Below, piece by piece: positions 1 through 10,285 of a stretch of 64,000 bases of DNA (position 1 is its first letter; the number at the start of each line of letters is the position of its first letter). The notes under the pieces are model-generated. The model had not been told where the DNA came from and made no database searches. It saw only the letters and a list, made by a program, of their open reading frames with translations. Source of the stretch: Actinoplanes sp. DH11 (lineage in GTDB: Bacteria; Actinomycetota; Actinomycetes; Mycobacteriales; Micromonosporaceae). Location of the stretch: assembly GCF_020873875.1 (NCBI RefSeq), contig NZ_JAHWGU010000039.1:1-64000 (forward strand), in the 5' to 3' direction. Position numbers and translations under genes: made by a program.

Positions 1-292
1 CCCCGGCAGGACACAGGAAGCCCACCACACCACGACCATCCAGCCACCACCAACCACCACACGCCAGCCGACACGCCCACCACACCAAATGGGCAACAGA
101 GTCGCTAGCAGATCAACATCTCGACAGAGCGGCGCGCCACCGGAGCCAACGGGACGGGCTGATGCGCGCGTTGTCGGCCGGTCAGTGTCGAAGGTGCGGC
201 GGCCGGGGCACTTCGAGTTCCGTCACGCGCGCCGCGGGTGGGCTTCGGGGAAAGGGTCAACGGGCCGCTGCCGGGATGGGAATGTCGACGGC
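1..292. other. No gene seen; C/A-rich upstream segment
   Basis: I see no convincing coding region before the first gene. The first 90 bases are strikingly rich in C and A and poor in G and T on the + strand, with many CCACCA/CACCAC runs, unlike the balanced G and C of the rest of the window. An open frame runs from 89 into the following gene, but its first 68 codons show none of the character of the conserved protein, so I treat them as untranslated. Confidence 0.4.
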
Positions 293-697
293 ATGACCGA
301 TAACGTCGCCGAGAGGCTGATGATCAAAGCGAACTCGACCGTGTGGCTCAACGAACCGGCGAGGCTGCCGCTGCTCACACCGATGCCGGACGGGGTTCGG
401 GAGACGGCTGTGCTGGCTACTGCCGGTACCGCGGTGCTGTTCGCCGAGAACGCCACCGCCGTGCGGGAACAGCTGGCGGAGCATCGGGCGGACCTCGACA
501 AGCCGGGCGCGTTCTGGATCGCCTACCCGAAGGGCAACCAGGCGGACAGCGACCAGGATTCGCTGGGCTCAATCATGGCCGATTTCGACATGCGGCCGGG
601 CGAGCAGGTGGCGATCGACGAGCGGTGGTCGGCGCTGCGGTTCAGCACCAACCAGGCAGCCAAGGACCTGAGCGCCGACCAGACCGACGAGGGCTGA
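293..697 (+). CDS. DUF3052-like hypothetical protein
   Basis: A 134-residue cytoplasmic protein. The pattern ERLMIKANSTVWL near the N-terminus, a central LFAENATAVREQL segment and FWIAYPKGNQ around residues 85-95 match the actinobacterial DUF3052 family, whose function is unknown. I chose the ATG at 293 because family similarity begins there; the frame stays open upstream to 89 without recognisable protein. No signal peptide or membrane segment is visible. The last nine residues (LSADQTDEG) are the first copy of a tandem repeat that continues past the stop codon in another frame, so the C-terminus appears to have changed recently. It stands alone on the + strand, with convergent genes following. 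Confidence 0.65.
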   Translation: MTDNVAERLMIKANSTVWLNEPARLPLLTPMPDGVRETAVLATAGTAVLFAENATAVREQLAEHRADLDKPGAFWIAYPKGNQADSDQDSLGSIMADFDMRPGEQVAIDERWSALRFSTNQAAKDLSADQTDEG

Positions 698-801
698 GCG
701 CCGACCAGACCGGCGGGAGACTGAGCGCCGACCAGACCGGCGGGAGACTGAGCGTCGGCCAGACCGGCGGGGGACTGAGCGCCGGCCAGACCGGCTGGAG
801 C
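668..801 (+). repeat. 27-bp tandem repeat spanning a stop codon
   Basis: Five copies of a unit beginning CTGAGCGCCGACCAGACCGG start at 668, 694, 721, 748 and 775. The first unit is 26 bp and the next three are 27 bp. The first copy encodes the end of the DUF3052-like protein; because it is one base short, the frame shifts and the stop at 695-697 is read. In the shifted frame the other copies encode LSADQTGGR-type nonapeptides, ending at a stop at 820-822. Confidence 0.85.
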
Positions 802-857
802 CCGGCCGACGACGAGGGATGACGCGGGCGCCACACAGCGCCCGAGGACGGCGGGGC

Positions 858-1583
858 TCAGCGACCCAGGACCGAACCGCCGTTCACGTTGATCACTTGG
901 CCGGTCACGAAACCGCCGCCCGGGCCGACCAGCCAGCGGACCGCCTCGGCGATGTCGGACGGCACGCCGGCGCGTTTGACGAGGGTCGCGTCGACGCGCT
1001 TCTGATGACCTTCGGGGGTCATCCGGCCGGCGAAGAACTCGCTGTCCGTGACGTAGCCGGGGGCTATCACATTGGCCGTGATCCCGTCCGCGCCGAGGCT
1101 GGTGGCGAGGTCGAGAGCGTACCCGTGCAGTGCCGCCTTGGCCGCCGAGTAGGGCCCGCCGCCGCCTCGCTGAGCCGCGATCGAGCTGGTCAGGATGATT
1201 TTGCCGCCGGGGCGGCGCAGGCGGGGCAGCAGGGCGGTGGTCATCAGTACGGCGGTGAGCACGTTCGAGTCGAGGTTGGCCCGCCAGCGCTCGGCGACGC
1301 CGGCCAGGGTGGTCTCGTCGTGGGCGAGGAACGCTCCGGCGTTGTTGACGAGCACGTCGACGGGCCGGTCACCGACCGCCTCGACGACCGCGGGCACCTG
1401 CGCCGGGTCGGAGACGTCGGCGGTGACGGCGACGGCCTGCGGGCCGATCCAGGTGACCGCGTCGGCGAGTACGCCGGCCCGCCGCCCCACGATGATCACG
1501 TCGTAGCCTTCGCCGGCGAGCATCCCCGCCGTCGCCTTGCCGATGCCGGTCCCGCCGCCGGTGACCACTGCGAGTCGAGTCAT
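858..1583 (-). CDS. SDR-family NAD(P)-dependent oxidoreductase
   Basis: A 241-residue classical short-chain dehydrogenase/reductase. The N-terminus carries the TGGGTGIG nucleotide-binding motif (residues 8-15), NNAG follows the fourth strand, and the catalytic Ser (ILTSS) and YSAAK pair are present. The C-terminus ends in the usual GQVINVNGGSVLG segment. Length and motifs indicate an intact cytosolic enzyme. The substrate cannot be told from sequence; family members reduce or oxidise many alcohols and ketones. It lies 29 bases downstream of the Ser/Thr kinase gene on the same strand, so it could share that transcript. Confidence 0.85.
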   Translation of the reverse strand: MTRLAVVTGGGTGIGKATAGMLAGEGYDVIIVGRRAGVLADAVTWIGPQAVAVTADVSDPAQVPAVVEAVGDRPVDVLVNNAGAFLAHDETTLAGVAERWRANLDSNVLTAVLMTTALLPRLRRPGGKIILTSSIAAQRGGGGPYSAAKAALHGYALDLATSLGADGITANVIAPGYVTDSEFFAGRMTPEGHQKRVDATLVKRAGVPSDIAEAVRWLVGPGGGFVTGQVINVNGGSVLGR

Positions 1584-1612
1584 GCCTCGACCCTATGGCC
1601 TGCGGTGGGGCG

Positions 1613-3361
1613 CTACCGGGGCAGGGCCAGCGAGAAGCCGGCGCCACGCTTGGCCGCGGGCGGCAGGGTCGCCTCGGGCGTGGCCTGGGGCGGGGCAGGT
1701 TTGCGTACGCCGGCGCGGCGCTGTGGCACCCGTTTGCGTTTCCCGGTTCGGGCCGGTGGTTCGGCGGTGGTGCTGGCGCGCACCGAGTTGTTCTTGACGG
1801 GGGCCGGGTTGACGGTGCCCAGCACCTCGGCACGGCAGGGCAGGCCGTCCACGGCGAACGACAGCGGCAGCGGGTTCCGTTCCCGGTAGCCGCCCTGCAG
1901 CAGCACCGACTTGGACCGGCCCTTGCCGTTGACCACGACGCGGCGGCCTTGCTGGCTGATCGCCTGCGACGCCGGGGCCAGCCGCTGACTGCCGGGGTAT
2001 CGGAACTCGGCCCGCCAGCGGGCGTTGTCGGCGGCGGTGGTCACCACGGTGAGCCGGGCCTCGAAGTCGGCGCCGGAGTCGCGCCGGACCTCGTACCGCA
2101 CCGAGCACCTGCCGCGCGGCGTGCTCCGGGCGGAGCCGCCGACCGCCGCGCCCGCCGCACCGGCTGCCGTGGCGTGTGTCGTCTCCGCCTCGCCGGTCTG
2201 TTCGCGGTTGGTCCAGCTCAGCATGGTCGAGCCGAGCAGCACGGCGGTGGCGAGGGCGGCCAGCGAGAAGCCCCGGGACCGGCGGACGGAGAGGAACCCG
2301 GGCGACGGCCGCGGGACGAGGCCGCCGAGGAAGAGGCCACCGCCGAGCGGGCGTACCCCGCCCATCCGGAGCGCCGTGCCGATCCGCAGCCCGGCCCGCA
2401 GACGCAGGTGCCTGGCCCGGCCGGCCGGCCGGATCGGCGGGACCGGGACGACGGCTCGGGCTCCGGGGACGATGGGGCCCTCGCCGGACCGCAGCGGCGG
2501 GATGATCGGCCGCAGTCCGAGGGTGGCGGAGAGCGAACGGGCGATCTCGGCGGCGCCGGGGCGGTCGGCCGGGTTCTTGGCGAGGCAGCGCAGGCACATG
2601 TCGGCCACGGCGGCGGGCATGCCGGGCAGTTCGGGTACGGGTTCCGGGTCGGAGTAGAGGTGGGCCCGCAGCGCTTCGGCGGTGTTCTCGGCCGGCCACG
2701 GCATCCGGCCGGTGAGTGCGCGGTAGAGGAGCAGGCCGAGGGCGTACACGTCGGTGGCCGGTGAGACGGAGGCGCCGCCGAGGCGCTCCGGGGCGAGGTA
2801 CGCGGGTGTGCCGAGCAGGCTGCCGTCCGGTGCGGCGTCCCGCTGCCCCACCACCGCGGAGATGCCGAAGTCGACGACTTTCGCACCGGCACCGGTCAGC
2901 ATCACGTTCGCCGGGGTGACGTCGCGGTGCACCACGCCGCGGGAGTGTGCGGTGGCCAGCGCCGACGCGACCTCGGCGGCGATCATCACGGCTTCCTGCC
3001 ACTCCAGCGAACCCTGCCGCCCGATCCGCGCGCCGAGCGACTCGCCGTCGTTGAGCTCCATCACCACGAACGGCACGGTGAGCCGCTCCGAGATCCGGGC
3101 CTCGCCGAAGTCGTGGATCCCGGTGATGTGCGGGTGGCACAGCCGGGCGGCGGCGAGGGCTTCCTGCCGCAACCGGTCACGGAAGGTACGGTCCTCGGCG
3201 AGCCGCGGCGACAGGACTTTCACCGCCACGTCGCGGCCCAGCGTCTCGTCGTAGCCGCGCCAGACGACCGACATGCCCCCGGCGCCGAGTTTTTCGATCA
3301 GGCGGTACCGGCCGGCGATCCGGAGCGATTCGTCCTGACCGGTTCGCTCCGTTCGCCCCAT
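1613..3361 (-). CDS. Transmembrane Ser/Thr protein kinase with CBM2-like extracellular domain
   Basis: A 582-residue PknB-type kinase. The glycine loop (GAGGMSVV, from residue 26), Lys48, HRDVTPAN (145-152), DFG (164-166) and the GTPAYLAPE activation segment are all present, so the kinase should be active. A single membrane helix lies at about 366-383. Outside the cell, residues 419-509 form a Cys-to-Cys module whose spacing (CSVRYEV, WRAEFRYPG, ending DGLPC) resembles carbohydrate-binding family 2, but the exposed Trp residues used for cellulose binding are missing. A basic, Pro-rich tail follows. I chose the ATG at 3361; an in-frame ATG 42 bases upstream has weaker context. The outer module may be the signal sensor (inference). 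Confidence 0.85.
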   Translation of the reverse strand: MGRTERTGQDESLRIAGRYRLIEKLGAGGMSVVWRGYDETLGRDVAVKVLSPRLAEDRTFRDRLRQEALAAARLCHPHITGIHDFGEARISERLTVPFVVMELNDGESLGARIGRQGSLEWQEAVMIAAEVASALATAHSRGVVHRDVTPANVMLTGAGAKVVDFGISAVVGQRDAAPDGSLLGTPAYLAPERLGGASVSPATDVYALGLLLYRALTGRMPWPAENTAEALRAHLYSDPEPVPELPGMPAAVADMCLRCLAKNPADRPGAAEIARSLSATLGLRPIIPPLRSGEGPIVPGARAVVPVPPIRPAGRARHLRLRAGLRIGTALRMGGVRPLGGGLFLGGLVPRPSPGFLSVRRSRGFSLAALATAVLLGSTMLSWTNREQTGEAETTHATAAGAAGAAVGGSARSTPRGRCSVRYEVRRDSGADFEARLTVVTTAADNARWRAEFRYPGSQRLAPASQAISQQGRRVVVNGKGRSKSVLLQGGYRERNPLPLSFAVDGLPCRAEVLGTVNPAPVKNNSVRASTTAEPPARTGKRKRVPQRRAGVRKPAPPQATPEATLPPAAKRGAGFSLALPR

Positions 3362-3487
3362 GGGCCGATTCTCGCCCGACTGATGAGCCGTCCGGTGCCG
3401 CACACAAAAACCCGTTCTTAAACCCGCGAATCGGCCCCAGTCGCCGCCGATCCTCGAAGATCCAGGCGGCGGGGTACGGCGGGCGCG

Positions 3488-4981
3488 TCAGCCGGCCAGG
3501 AGCTGGTCGACCGGGGCGTAGTCGTCGGTCAGTACCCGGGCGTCGCCGACGAAGGCCGTCAGCTCGGCGCCGGACAGCAGCGTCACCGGCTCGCGGACCG
3601 TGGCCAGCCGGGTGCGGATCGCCTCCAGCGGTAGGGGGCTCTTGGACGCCAGGATCACCAGGTTCGCGCCCTGCTCCCCCGCGAGCGCCTCCGGCGGGGC
3701 GATAAGCGCGACGTGCGGGAGCGCGGCCGCCACCGTCGCCACCTCGGCGCGGATGAAACGGTTCGGCGGGTAGTCGATGACGTTCTGCGCGTAGATGCCG
3801 TCGGTCCGCAGCACCCGCGCCACATCGGCCGCCATCTCCCGGGTCGCCAGGTGCCACGGCACCACCAGATGACCGAACGCGTCCCCCACGACCAGGTCGT
3901 ACGCCGCGTCGGACTGCTCGGCCAGGCCGACCCGGGCATCACCCACCCGGACCCGCAGGTCCGGCCCGGTGACCAGGCCCAGTTTCTCCCGGTCCAGGTC
4001 GACCAGGCCGCCGTCGAGTTCCAGCACGACCTGGTCGCTGCCCGGCCGGGTGTCCCGCAGATAGCCGGGCAGGGTGAAGCCACCGCCGCCGATGTGCAGG
4101 GCGTCCACCGCGGTGCCGGCGGGCCGGGCCACGTCGGAGACGGCACCGATCCACTGGACGTACTCGAATTCCAGGTAACGCGGGTCGTTGAGGTCGACGT
4201 ACGAGTGGCGGGCCGAGTTGAGGACCAGGGTCTGCCCGCCGGGTCGTGCCGGGTCGGCCTCCACCTGGGCGCAGTGGTAGGCCGTCTCCACGTCGCACGG
4301 CGTCGGGGACGTCGCGCCGAGCCCGGCACCGACCAGGCCGACCGCCGCGAGGGCCGCCCGGACCTTGGGCGAGCCCGGCATGTCGCGGCGCAGCCACCAG
4401 CCGAGAACGAGGCCGCTGACCGCGAGCAGCACGGCGAGGCTGAGCACGATCACGCTGCTCGGCATCGCGGCGACGAAGACGAACCCGGTCACCAGGGTCG
4501 CGGTGATCGCGCCGAGGGTGCCGATGCTGGAGAGCCGGCCGACCACGCTGCCGGCCCGCCGCAGGTCGCCGAGCTGAAGTTTGACCACCATCGGGGCGAT
4601 CGTGGAGAGCACGAACGCGGGCAGGAAGATCGCCAGCGCGGCGAGCATCAGCACGGCCGGCGCGGCGCCGCCACGCAGCAGTTCGCCACCCCACCTGACC
4701 AGCGGCAGGGTGACGGCGGTGCCGATGGCCCCGAGAATGAGCGCGGGGGCGAGCAGGGCGCGCGGATCGTAGCGGTCGGCGAGACGCCCGCCGAGCCATG
4801 CGCCGTAGGCGATCGCGGCCAGCGCGACCCCGATCACCGAGCTGCTCACCTGGAGGGTGACGCCCACGTACGGCCCGACGAGGCGCAGCGCGACGATCTC
4901 CAGGACGAGGACGGCTCCGCTGGACCCGAAGGCCAGGGCGGAGGCGAGGGCCGAGGGCAGGGCGCGCGGCGGGGTTTCCAC
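3488..4981 (-). CDS. Membrane-bound spermidine-synthase-like protein
   Basis: A 497-residue fusion. About 210 N-terminal residues contain six or more hydrophobic helices (such as LVLEIVALRLVGPYVGV and VIVLSLAVLLAVSGLVLGWW). The C-terminal half is a Rossmann methyltransferase fold related to spermidine synthase, with the nucleotide loop HIGGGGFTLPGYL, an acidic strand-2 end (LELDGG) and the D..YDLVVGDAFG segment where aminopropyltransferases hold the catalytic Asp. Such fused MFS-like/SpeE-like proteins are common in actinobacteria; substrates are mostly unproven, so spermidine synthesis should not be assumed. It ends 126 bases downstream of the kinase start and is probably transcribed separately. 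Confidence 0.8.
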   Translation of the reverse strand: METPPRALPSALASALAFGSSGAVLVLEIVALRLVGPYVGVTLQVSSSVIGVALAAIAYGAWLGGRLADRYDPRALLAPALILGAIGTAVTLPLVRWGGELLRGGAAPAVLMLAALAIFLPAFVLSTIAPMVVKLQLGDLRRAGSVVGRLSSIGTLGAITATLVTGFVFVAAMPSSVIVLSLAVLLAVSGLVLGWWLRRDMPGSPKVRAALAAVGLVGAGLGATSPTPCDVETAYHCAQVEADPARPGGQTLVLNSARHSYVDLNDPRYLEFEYVQWIGAVSDVARPAGTAVDALHIGGGGFTLPGYLRDTRPGSDQVVLELDGGLVDLDREKLGLVTGPDLRVRVGDARVGLAEQSDAAYDLVVGDAFGHLVVPWHLATREMAADVARVLRTDGIYAQNVIDYPPNRFIRAEVATVAAALPHVALIAPPEALAGEQGANLVILASKSPLPLEAIRTRLATVREPVTLLSGAELTAFVGDARVLTDDYAPVDQLLAG

Positions 4982-5003
4982 CGAGCGGATGCTACCGGGC
5001 GAT

Positions 5004-5465
5004 TTACCTGCGCCGGGCGGCGGCCAGGACGCCGAGGTGCAGGTTCGGCTCCTGGGCGCCGAGCGCGAACTCCGGCAGCTCGAGGACCTCGACCCCGGCC
5101 GCCCGCAGCATGGACACGCCCTCGCAGTGCACGAAGATGTCCGGCTCGCGCCAGGCGATCACGACGCGCGGGATGCCGGCGGCAACGATCAGGCTGGTGC
5201 AGGTGGCGTGCGGGCGGCTGGCCCGTTCCGAGCACGGCTCCAGGGTGCTGTAGATCGTGGCGCCGCGGAGCCGGGGGTCACCAGCCACCTTGAGCAGCGC
5301 CGACTCCTCGGCGTGCACGCGGGGGTCGTCGTCGCGGGAGAACCCGGCGGCGATCTCCCGGCCGGACGCGTCGACGATCACCGCTCCGACCGCGAAGGCG
5401 GTCTCGGAGCGGGGACAACGGTGCGCCAGGTCGACGGCGCGGCTCATCCACCGGTGGTGGTCCAT
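5004..5465 (-). CDS. RibD-like pyrimidine deaminase
   Basis: A 153-residue cytidine-deaminase-fold enzyme. The zinc site is complete: HAEE (His51, catalytic Glu53) and TLEPCSERASRPHATC (Cys78 and Cys89). The wide spacing between the cysteines is that of RibD and related pyrimidine deaminases rather than tRNA adenosine deaminases. It lacks the reductase domain of bifunctional RibD. I start at the ATG at 5465 (MDHHRWM) because family similarity begins there; the frame is open to 5525. It could act on a riboflavin precursor or an antibiotic nucleoside; no other riboflavin gene is nearby. Confidence 0.75.
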   Translation of the reverse strand: MDHHRWMSRAVDLAHRCPRSETAFAVGAVIVDASGREIAAGFSRDDDPRVHAEESALLKVAGDPRLRGATIYSTLEPCSERASRPHATCTSLIVAAGIPRVVIAWREPDIFVHCEGVSMLRAAGVEVLELPEFALGAQEPNLHLGVLAAARRR

Positions 5466-5560
5466 ACGGCTCCGATCTGCGGTCACGGTGCTGGCCCGTA
5501 CCTCATCGGAACGCTGTAGCCGCACTTTCGGTTCCCACCGAAAGGGTACGCAAAAGCAAC

Positions 5561-6583
5561 TCAGAGCATGGACAGGTGCACGTGGTTGGTGTGCACCGCG
5601 GCCGGTCCCCCGCCCGCACTGTAGGCCCGCCAGCCGGTGCTGGGCATCCAGATCTCCCGGTACCAGATCACATACATCACGCCGAGTTTGCTCGCGTTCT
5701 TCACGTAGTACGCGGCCAGCCGGTCACCGTACGCCTTGTCCCCGCCGGTGGCCGCCTTGTTCTCGAAGCCGCCGGAGGCCGCGGAGAAGTCGCAGGCCCG
5801 GCCCTTGGGGTGTTCGCCGGACGCCCGCGCGCTGTAGCAGACCGTGTAGCGCTTGAACCCGTCGGACCGCGACTCCTGGTAGGCGTGCAGGGTCCGCGGC
5901 GTGATGCAGCCGCCGGAGGTGGGGTCCTTGACCGTGCAGGACTCCTTGGGCCAGGAGCCGTCGGAGTTGCGCGGCGCCGGTCGCGCGGCCGGGGAGTTCG
6001 CGTCGACGAAGCCGCCGGCCGCGCCACCGCCCACCTCGGCCAGGGCCAGCTCGGCCTCCTTCTTCTTCCGGGCCATCAGGCTGACCTGCTTCTTCTGCTC
6101 CTTGACCTCGGTGTCCAGCGCGACCTTGGCCCGTTTCGCCGTCGCCACCTCGTCGCGGTAGTCGGCGAGCAGGCCACTGTCCACCTGGGCGAGCATGTCG
6201 AGGCTCTGCACCCGTTCCATGAAGCCGTCCGGCGAGCTGCTGTTGAGCAGCATCGTCACGGTGCTGATCCGGCCCACCTGGTAGGAGCGGTTCGCCAGCT
6301 CGTTGACCTGCTTCGTCATCGCGGCGGCCTTCGTCTCCGACTCCTTGAGCCGGACGGCGAGCTGCGCCTGCCGCTTCTTCGAGGCCGCCAGCTTGGTCTT
6401 GGCCTGGTCGTACCCCTTCGCCGCGGTCGCGAGGGCGTTGCGCAGCTTCTTGCTGCCGCCCTCGTCGTCGGGGTCGGCAGCGGCCGGGGACGGCACGGCG
6501 AGGATCACCGCGGCGGCGGCGGTCAACAGGGCGAGCAGAGCGGTGCACCGGCGCGGAAATCTGGCCGACACGGATACCTCCAA
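5561..6583 (-). CDS. Secreted coiled-coil peptidoglycan hydrolase-like protein
   Basis: A 340-residue exported protein. Residues 1-36 form a signal peptide (RRCTALLALL, then an Ala-rich core and AAA-D). Residues about 40-190 are a long charged coiled coil, as in regulators of septal hydrolases. The C-terminal domain (about 205-340) has metal-ligand patterns of M15-like D,D-peptidases: EHPKGRACDF and a final HTNHVHLSM (His334/His336). This coiled-coil plus M15-like combination occurs in actinobacterial wall-remodelling proteins resembling RipA-type factors. Expected substrate is peptidoglycan peptide stems (inference from family). It follows the SDR gene by 51 bases on the same strand. Confidence 0.75.
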   Translation of the reverse strand: MEVSVSARFPRRCTALLALLTAAAAVILAVPSPAAADPDDEGGSKKLRNALATAAKGYDQAKTKLAASKKRQAQLAVRLKESETKAAAMTKQVNELANRSYQVGRISTVTMLLNSSSPDGFMERVQSLDMLAQVDSGLLADYRDEVATAKRAKVALDTEVKEQKKQVSLMARKKKEAELALAEVGGGAAGGFVDANSPAARPAPRNSDGSWPKESCTVKDPTSGGCITPRTLHAYQESRSDGFKRYTVCYSARASGEHPKGRACDFSAASGGFENKAATGGDKAYGDRLAAYYVKNASKLGVMYVIWYREIWMPSTGWRAYSAGGGPAAVHTNHVHLSML

Positions 6584-6634
6584 GTCGTGAGCGCCGGTAC
6601 TTTACCCCGCCGGACCTGGAGAGAGTGCTGTCGA

Positions 6635-7408
6635 TCAGGTGGCCGAGTATCCACCGTCGACGAAGAGTGTCTGACCGGTGACCGCCTGAGCTGCGTCGCT
6701 TGCCAGGAAAACCGCGCATCCGGCGAAATCCACCGGCAGGCCGTTGCGCCCGATCATGGTGCGAGCGGCGTGTGCGGCCACTTTCGTGGGATCCGAGAAC
6801 ACCTCTTCGGTGAGTGGTGTGTGCACCACACCGGGTGCTATCGCGTTGCAGCAGACGCCCTGCCGGGACCACGCCTCGGCCTGCGAGCGGGTCAGCCCGA
6901 CCAGGCCGGCCTTGGCCGCGCCGTAGGCGCCACTGTTGCCGTAGGCCCGGAACGCCTGCTGCGAGACGACGTTGATGATCCGGCCCCAGCCGCGCCGGGC
7001 CATCGCCGGGGCGAACGCCTGCCCGAGCAGGAACGGCGCGGTCAGGTTGGCCTCGATCGTGAGGTCCCAGTCGTCCTCGGTCAGCTGCGCCAGGTGCGGG
7101 CGGATGTTGACGGCTGCCGAGTTGACCAGGACGTCGGGTTCCCCGTACTCCTCGATGATCTTGGCTGCGGCGACCTTGACCGCCGCGCGCACCGCGAGAT
7201 CGGCGGTGACCGCCCCGGCCTGCACGCCGTGCGTGCGCAGCTCCGCGACGACCTCGGCCATCGGGGCCTCGCGCCGGGCCACCAGCACCACGCGCGCACC
7301 GGCGCGACCCAGAGCGAGCGCGATCTCCCGGCCGATCCCGGAACTGCCGCCGGTCACCACCGCGAGGCGCCCGCCGAGACCGAAGAGCTGATCGAGGTAC
7401 GAGGACAC
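6635..7408 (-). CDS. SDR-family oxidoreductase (gluconate-5-dehydrogenase-like)
   Basis: A 257-residue SDR with TGGSSGIG at the coenzyme site, an NSAA variant of the NNAG motif, the catalytic Ser in NVVSQQ and YGAAK, and a canonical DGGYSAT end. The opening LFGLGGRLAVVTG resembles gluconate 5-dehydrogenases and related sugar-acid SDRs, though exact specificity is not determinable. The start is GTG at 7408, nine bases after the stop of the inositol-phosphatase-like gene, so it is the last gene of a five-gene operon beginning at 11478. A redox enzyme in a signalling operon is unusual. Confidence 0.8.
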   Translation of the reverse strand: MSSYLDQLFGLGGRLAVVTGGSSGIGREIALALGRAGARVVLVARREAPMAEVVAELRTHGVQAGAVTADLAVRAAVKVAAAKIIEEYGEPDVLVNSAAVNIRPHLAQLTEDDWDLTIEANLTAPFLLGQAFAPAMARRGWGRIINVVSQQAFRAYGNSGAYGAAKAGLVGLTRSQAEAWSRQGVCCNAIAPGVVHTPLTEEVFSDPTKVAAHAARTMIGRNGLPVDFAGCAVFLASDAAQAVTGQTLFVDGGYSAT

Positions 7409-7417
7409 GCGCCGACC

Positions 7418-8239
7418 CTAACCCTCGGGGGTTTCTGGCGCGCCGTCCGGGAAGAGGGTGTCGCGCACCGTCTCCCAGATCTCGTCGTTCGCGGCGACCA
7501 GCAGGCCACGTCTGCGGTTCGTCGGCAGGTAGGCCGAGCCGTCCCAGTGCCGCACGGTGCCGCCGGCCTCCCGGACGATCAGCGAGCCGGGCACGTGGTC
7601 CCAGGGCAGGATGCGCCAGAACATGGCGAACTGCTGCTCATCGGTCGCGACGGCCGGGTACTCGTACCCCGCGCAGTGCCGCCCCTGGGTGTGCCCGCCC
7701 AGACCGGTCGCGTTCGCCAGGATCGGGTCCCGCAGGTCGTCGGGGTAGTACTTGTGCGAGATCACGCCGTGCAGGCCGGCCGCGCCCGGATCGTCGGCCC
7801 GGGTCTTCACCCGGACCCCGTCGCGGTAGGCGCCCGAACCGGCCTCGGCCACCGTCAGGTGGTCACCGACCACGTCGAGGATCCACGCGGCCTGCGGCTC
7901 ACCGTCGCGGACCAGCGCGACCATCACGCAGAACGGTGTCCGCCCGGCGGCGAAGTTGTTGGTGCCGTCGACCGGATCCACGATCCAGACGGCGCCTTCG
8001 GAACCGAGCCGGTCACGGACTGCCGGGTCGGCCGCGACCGCCTCCTCGCCGACCACCAGGGAACCGGGCAGCAGCGCGGTCAGGCCGCGGGTCAGCGCCC
8101 GCTCCGACTCCTGGTCGGCGATGGTGACCAGGTCGCCGGGTGCCTTCTCGAGCACCTCGCCCTCGGCCAGGTGCTTGAAGCGCGGCAGGACGACGGTGTG
8201 CGCGACCTCGCGGATGAGTTCGGCGACCTGATCAAGCAC
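7418..8239 (-). CDS. Inositol monophosphatase family protein
   Basis: A 273-residue Mg-dependent phosphatase of the IMPase fold. Metal ligands are visible as GEE (Glu65/Glu66), the signature VDPVDGTNNF (Asp88, Asp91), and the C-terminal WDHVPGSLIVREAGG, a mild variant of the usual WDxAAG motif. Substrates in this family include myo-inositol phosphates, histidinol phosphate and adenosine 3',5'-bisphosphate, and cannot be separated here. The GTG start at 8239 overlaps the end of the response-regulator gene by eight bases, so translation is probably coupled. Confidence 0.85.
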   Translation of the reverse strand: MLDQVAELIREVAHTVVLPRFKHLAEGEVLEKAPGDLVTIADQESERALTRGLTALLPGSLVVGEEAVAADPAVRDRLGSEGAVWIVDPVDGTNNFAAGRTPFCVMVALVRDGEPQAAWILDVVGDHLTVAEAGSGAYRDGVRVKTRADDPGAAGLHGVISHKYYPDDLRDPILANATGLGGHTQGRHCAGYEYPAVATDEQQFAMFWRILPWDHVPGSLIVREAGGTVRHWDGSAYLPTNRRRGLLVAANDEIWETVRDTLFPDGAPETPEG

Positions 8240-8680
8240 GCGGCGGCAACTTCACGACGCTGACGAAGAACTCGTCGATCTGGCGGATCACCGCGATGAA
8301 GCGCTCGAAGTCCACCGGCTTGGTGACGTACGCGTTCGCGTGCAGCTGGTAGCTGCGCAAAATGTCCTCGTCGGCCGAGGAGGTGGTCAGCACGACGACC
8401 GGGATCCGGCCCAGCTCGTCGTCCTTCTTGATCTCCTCGAGCACCTCGCGGCCGTCCCGCTTCGGCAGGTTCAGGTCGAGCAGGATCAGGTCCGGGCGGA
8501 CCGCGTCCGCGTACTGCCCCTCGCGGCGCAGGTAGGCCAGCGCCTCCGACCCGTCCTGGACCACGGTGAGCCGGTTGCGGACCTTGTGCTCCTCGAACGC
8601 CTCCTGCGTCATCAGGACGTCACCGGGGTCGTCCTCGACGAGGAGGACCTCGATCGGTGTGCCGTTCTCCCTCGTGATGC

Positions 8681-8684
<4 letters not shown>
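8232..8684 (-). CDS. Single-domain response regulator, Rcp1-like
   Basis: A 150-residue receiver without an output domain. The acidic pocket (VEDDPGD), phospho-acceptor Asp70 (LILLDLNLPKRDG), the conserved Thr (VVLTTSS) and Lys122 (YVTKP) are intact. The LPKRDG and ANAYVTKPVDF segments are typical of the Rcp1/CheY-like regulators that pair with phytochrome-type or CHASE3 kinases. It probably passes phosphate between the neighbouring kinase and other proteins. The ATG at 8684 overlaps the kinase stop by four bases (ATGA), and its own end overlaps the phosphatase start. Confidence 0.88.
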
Positions 8685-10281
<1,597 letters not shown>

Positions 10282-10285
<4 letters not shown>

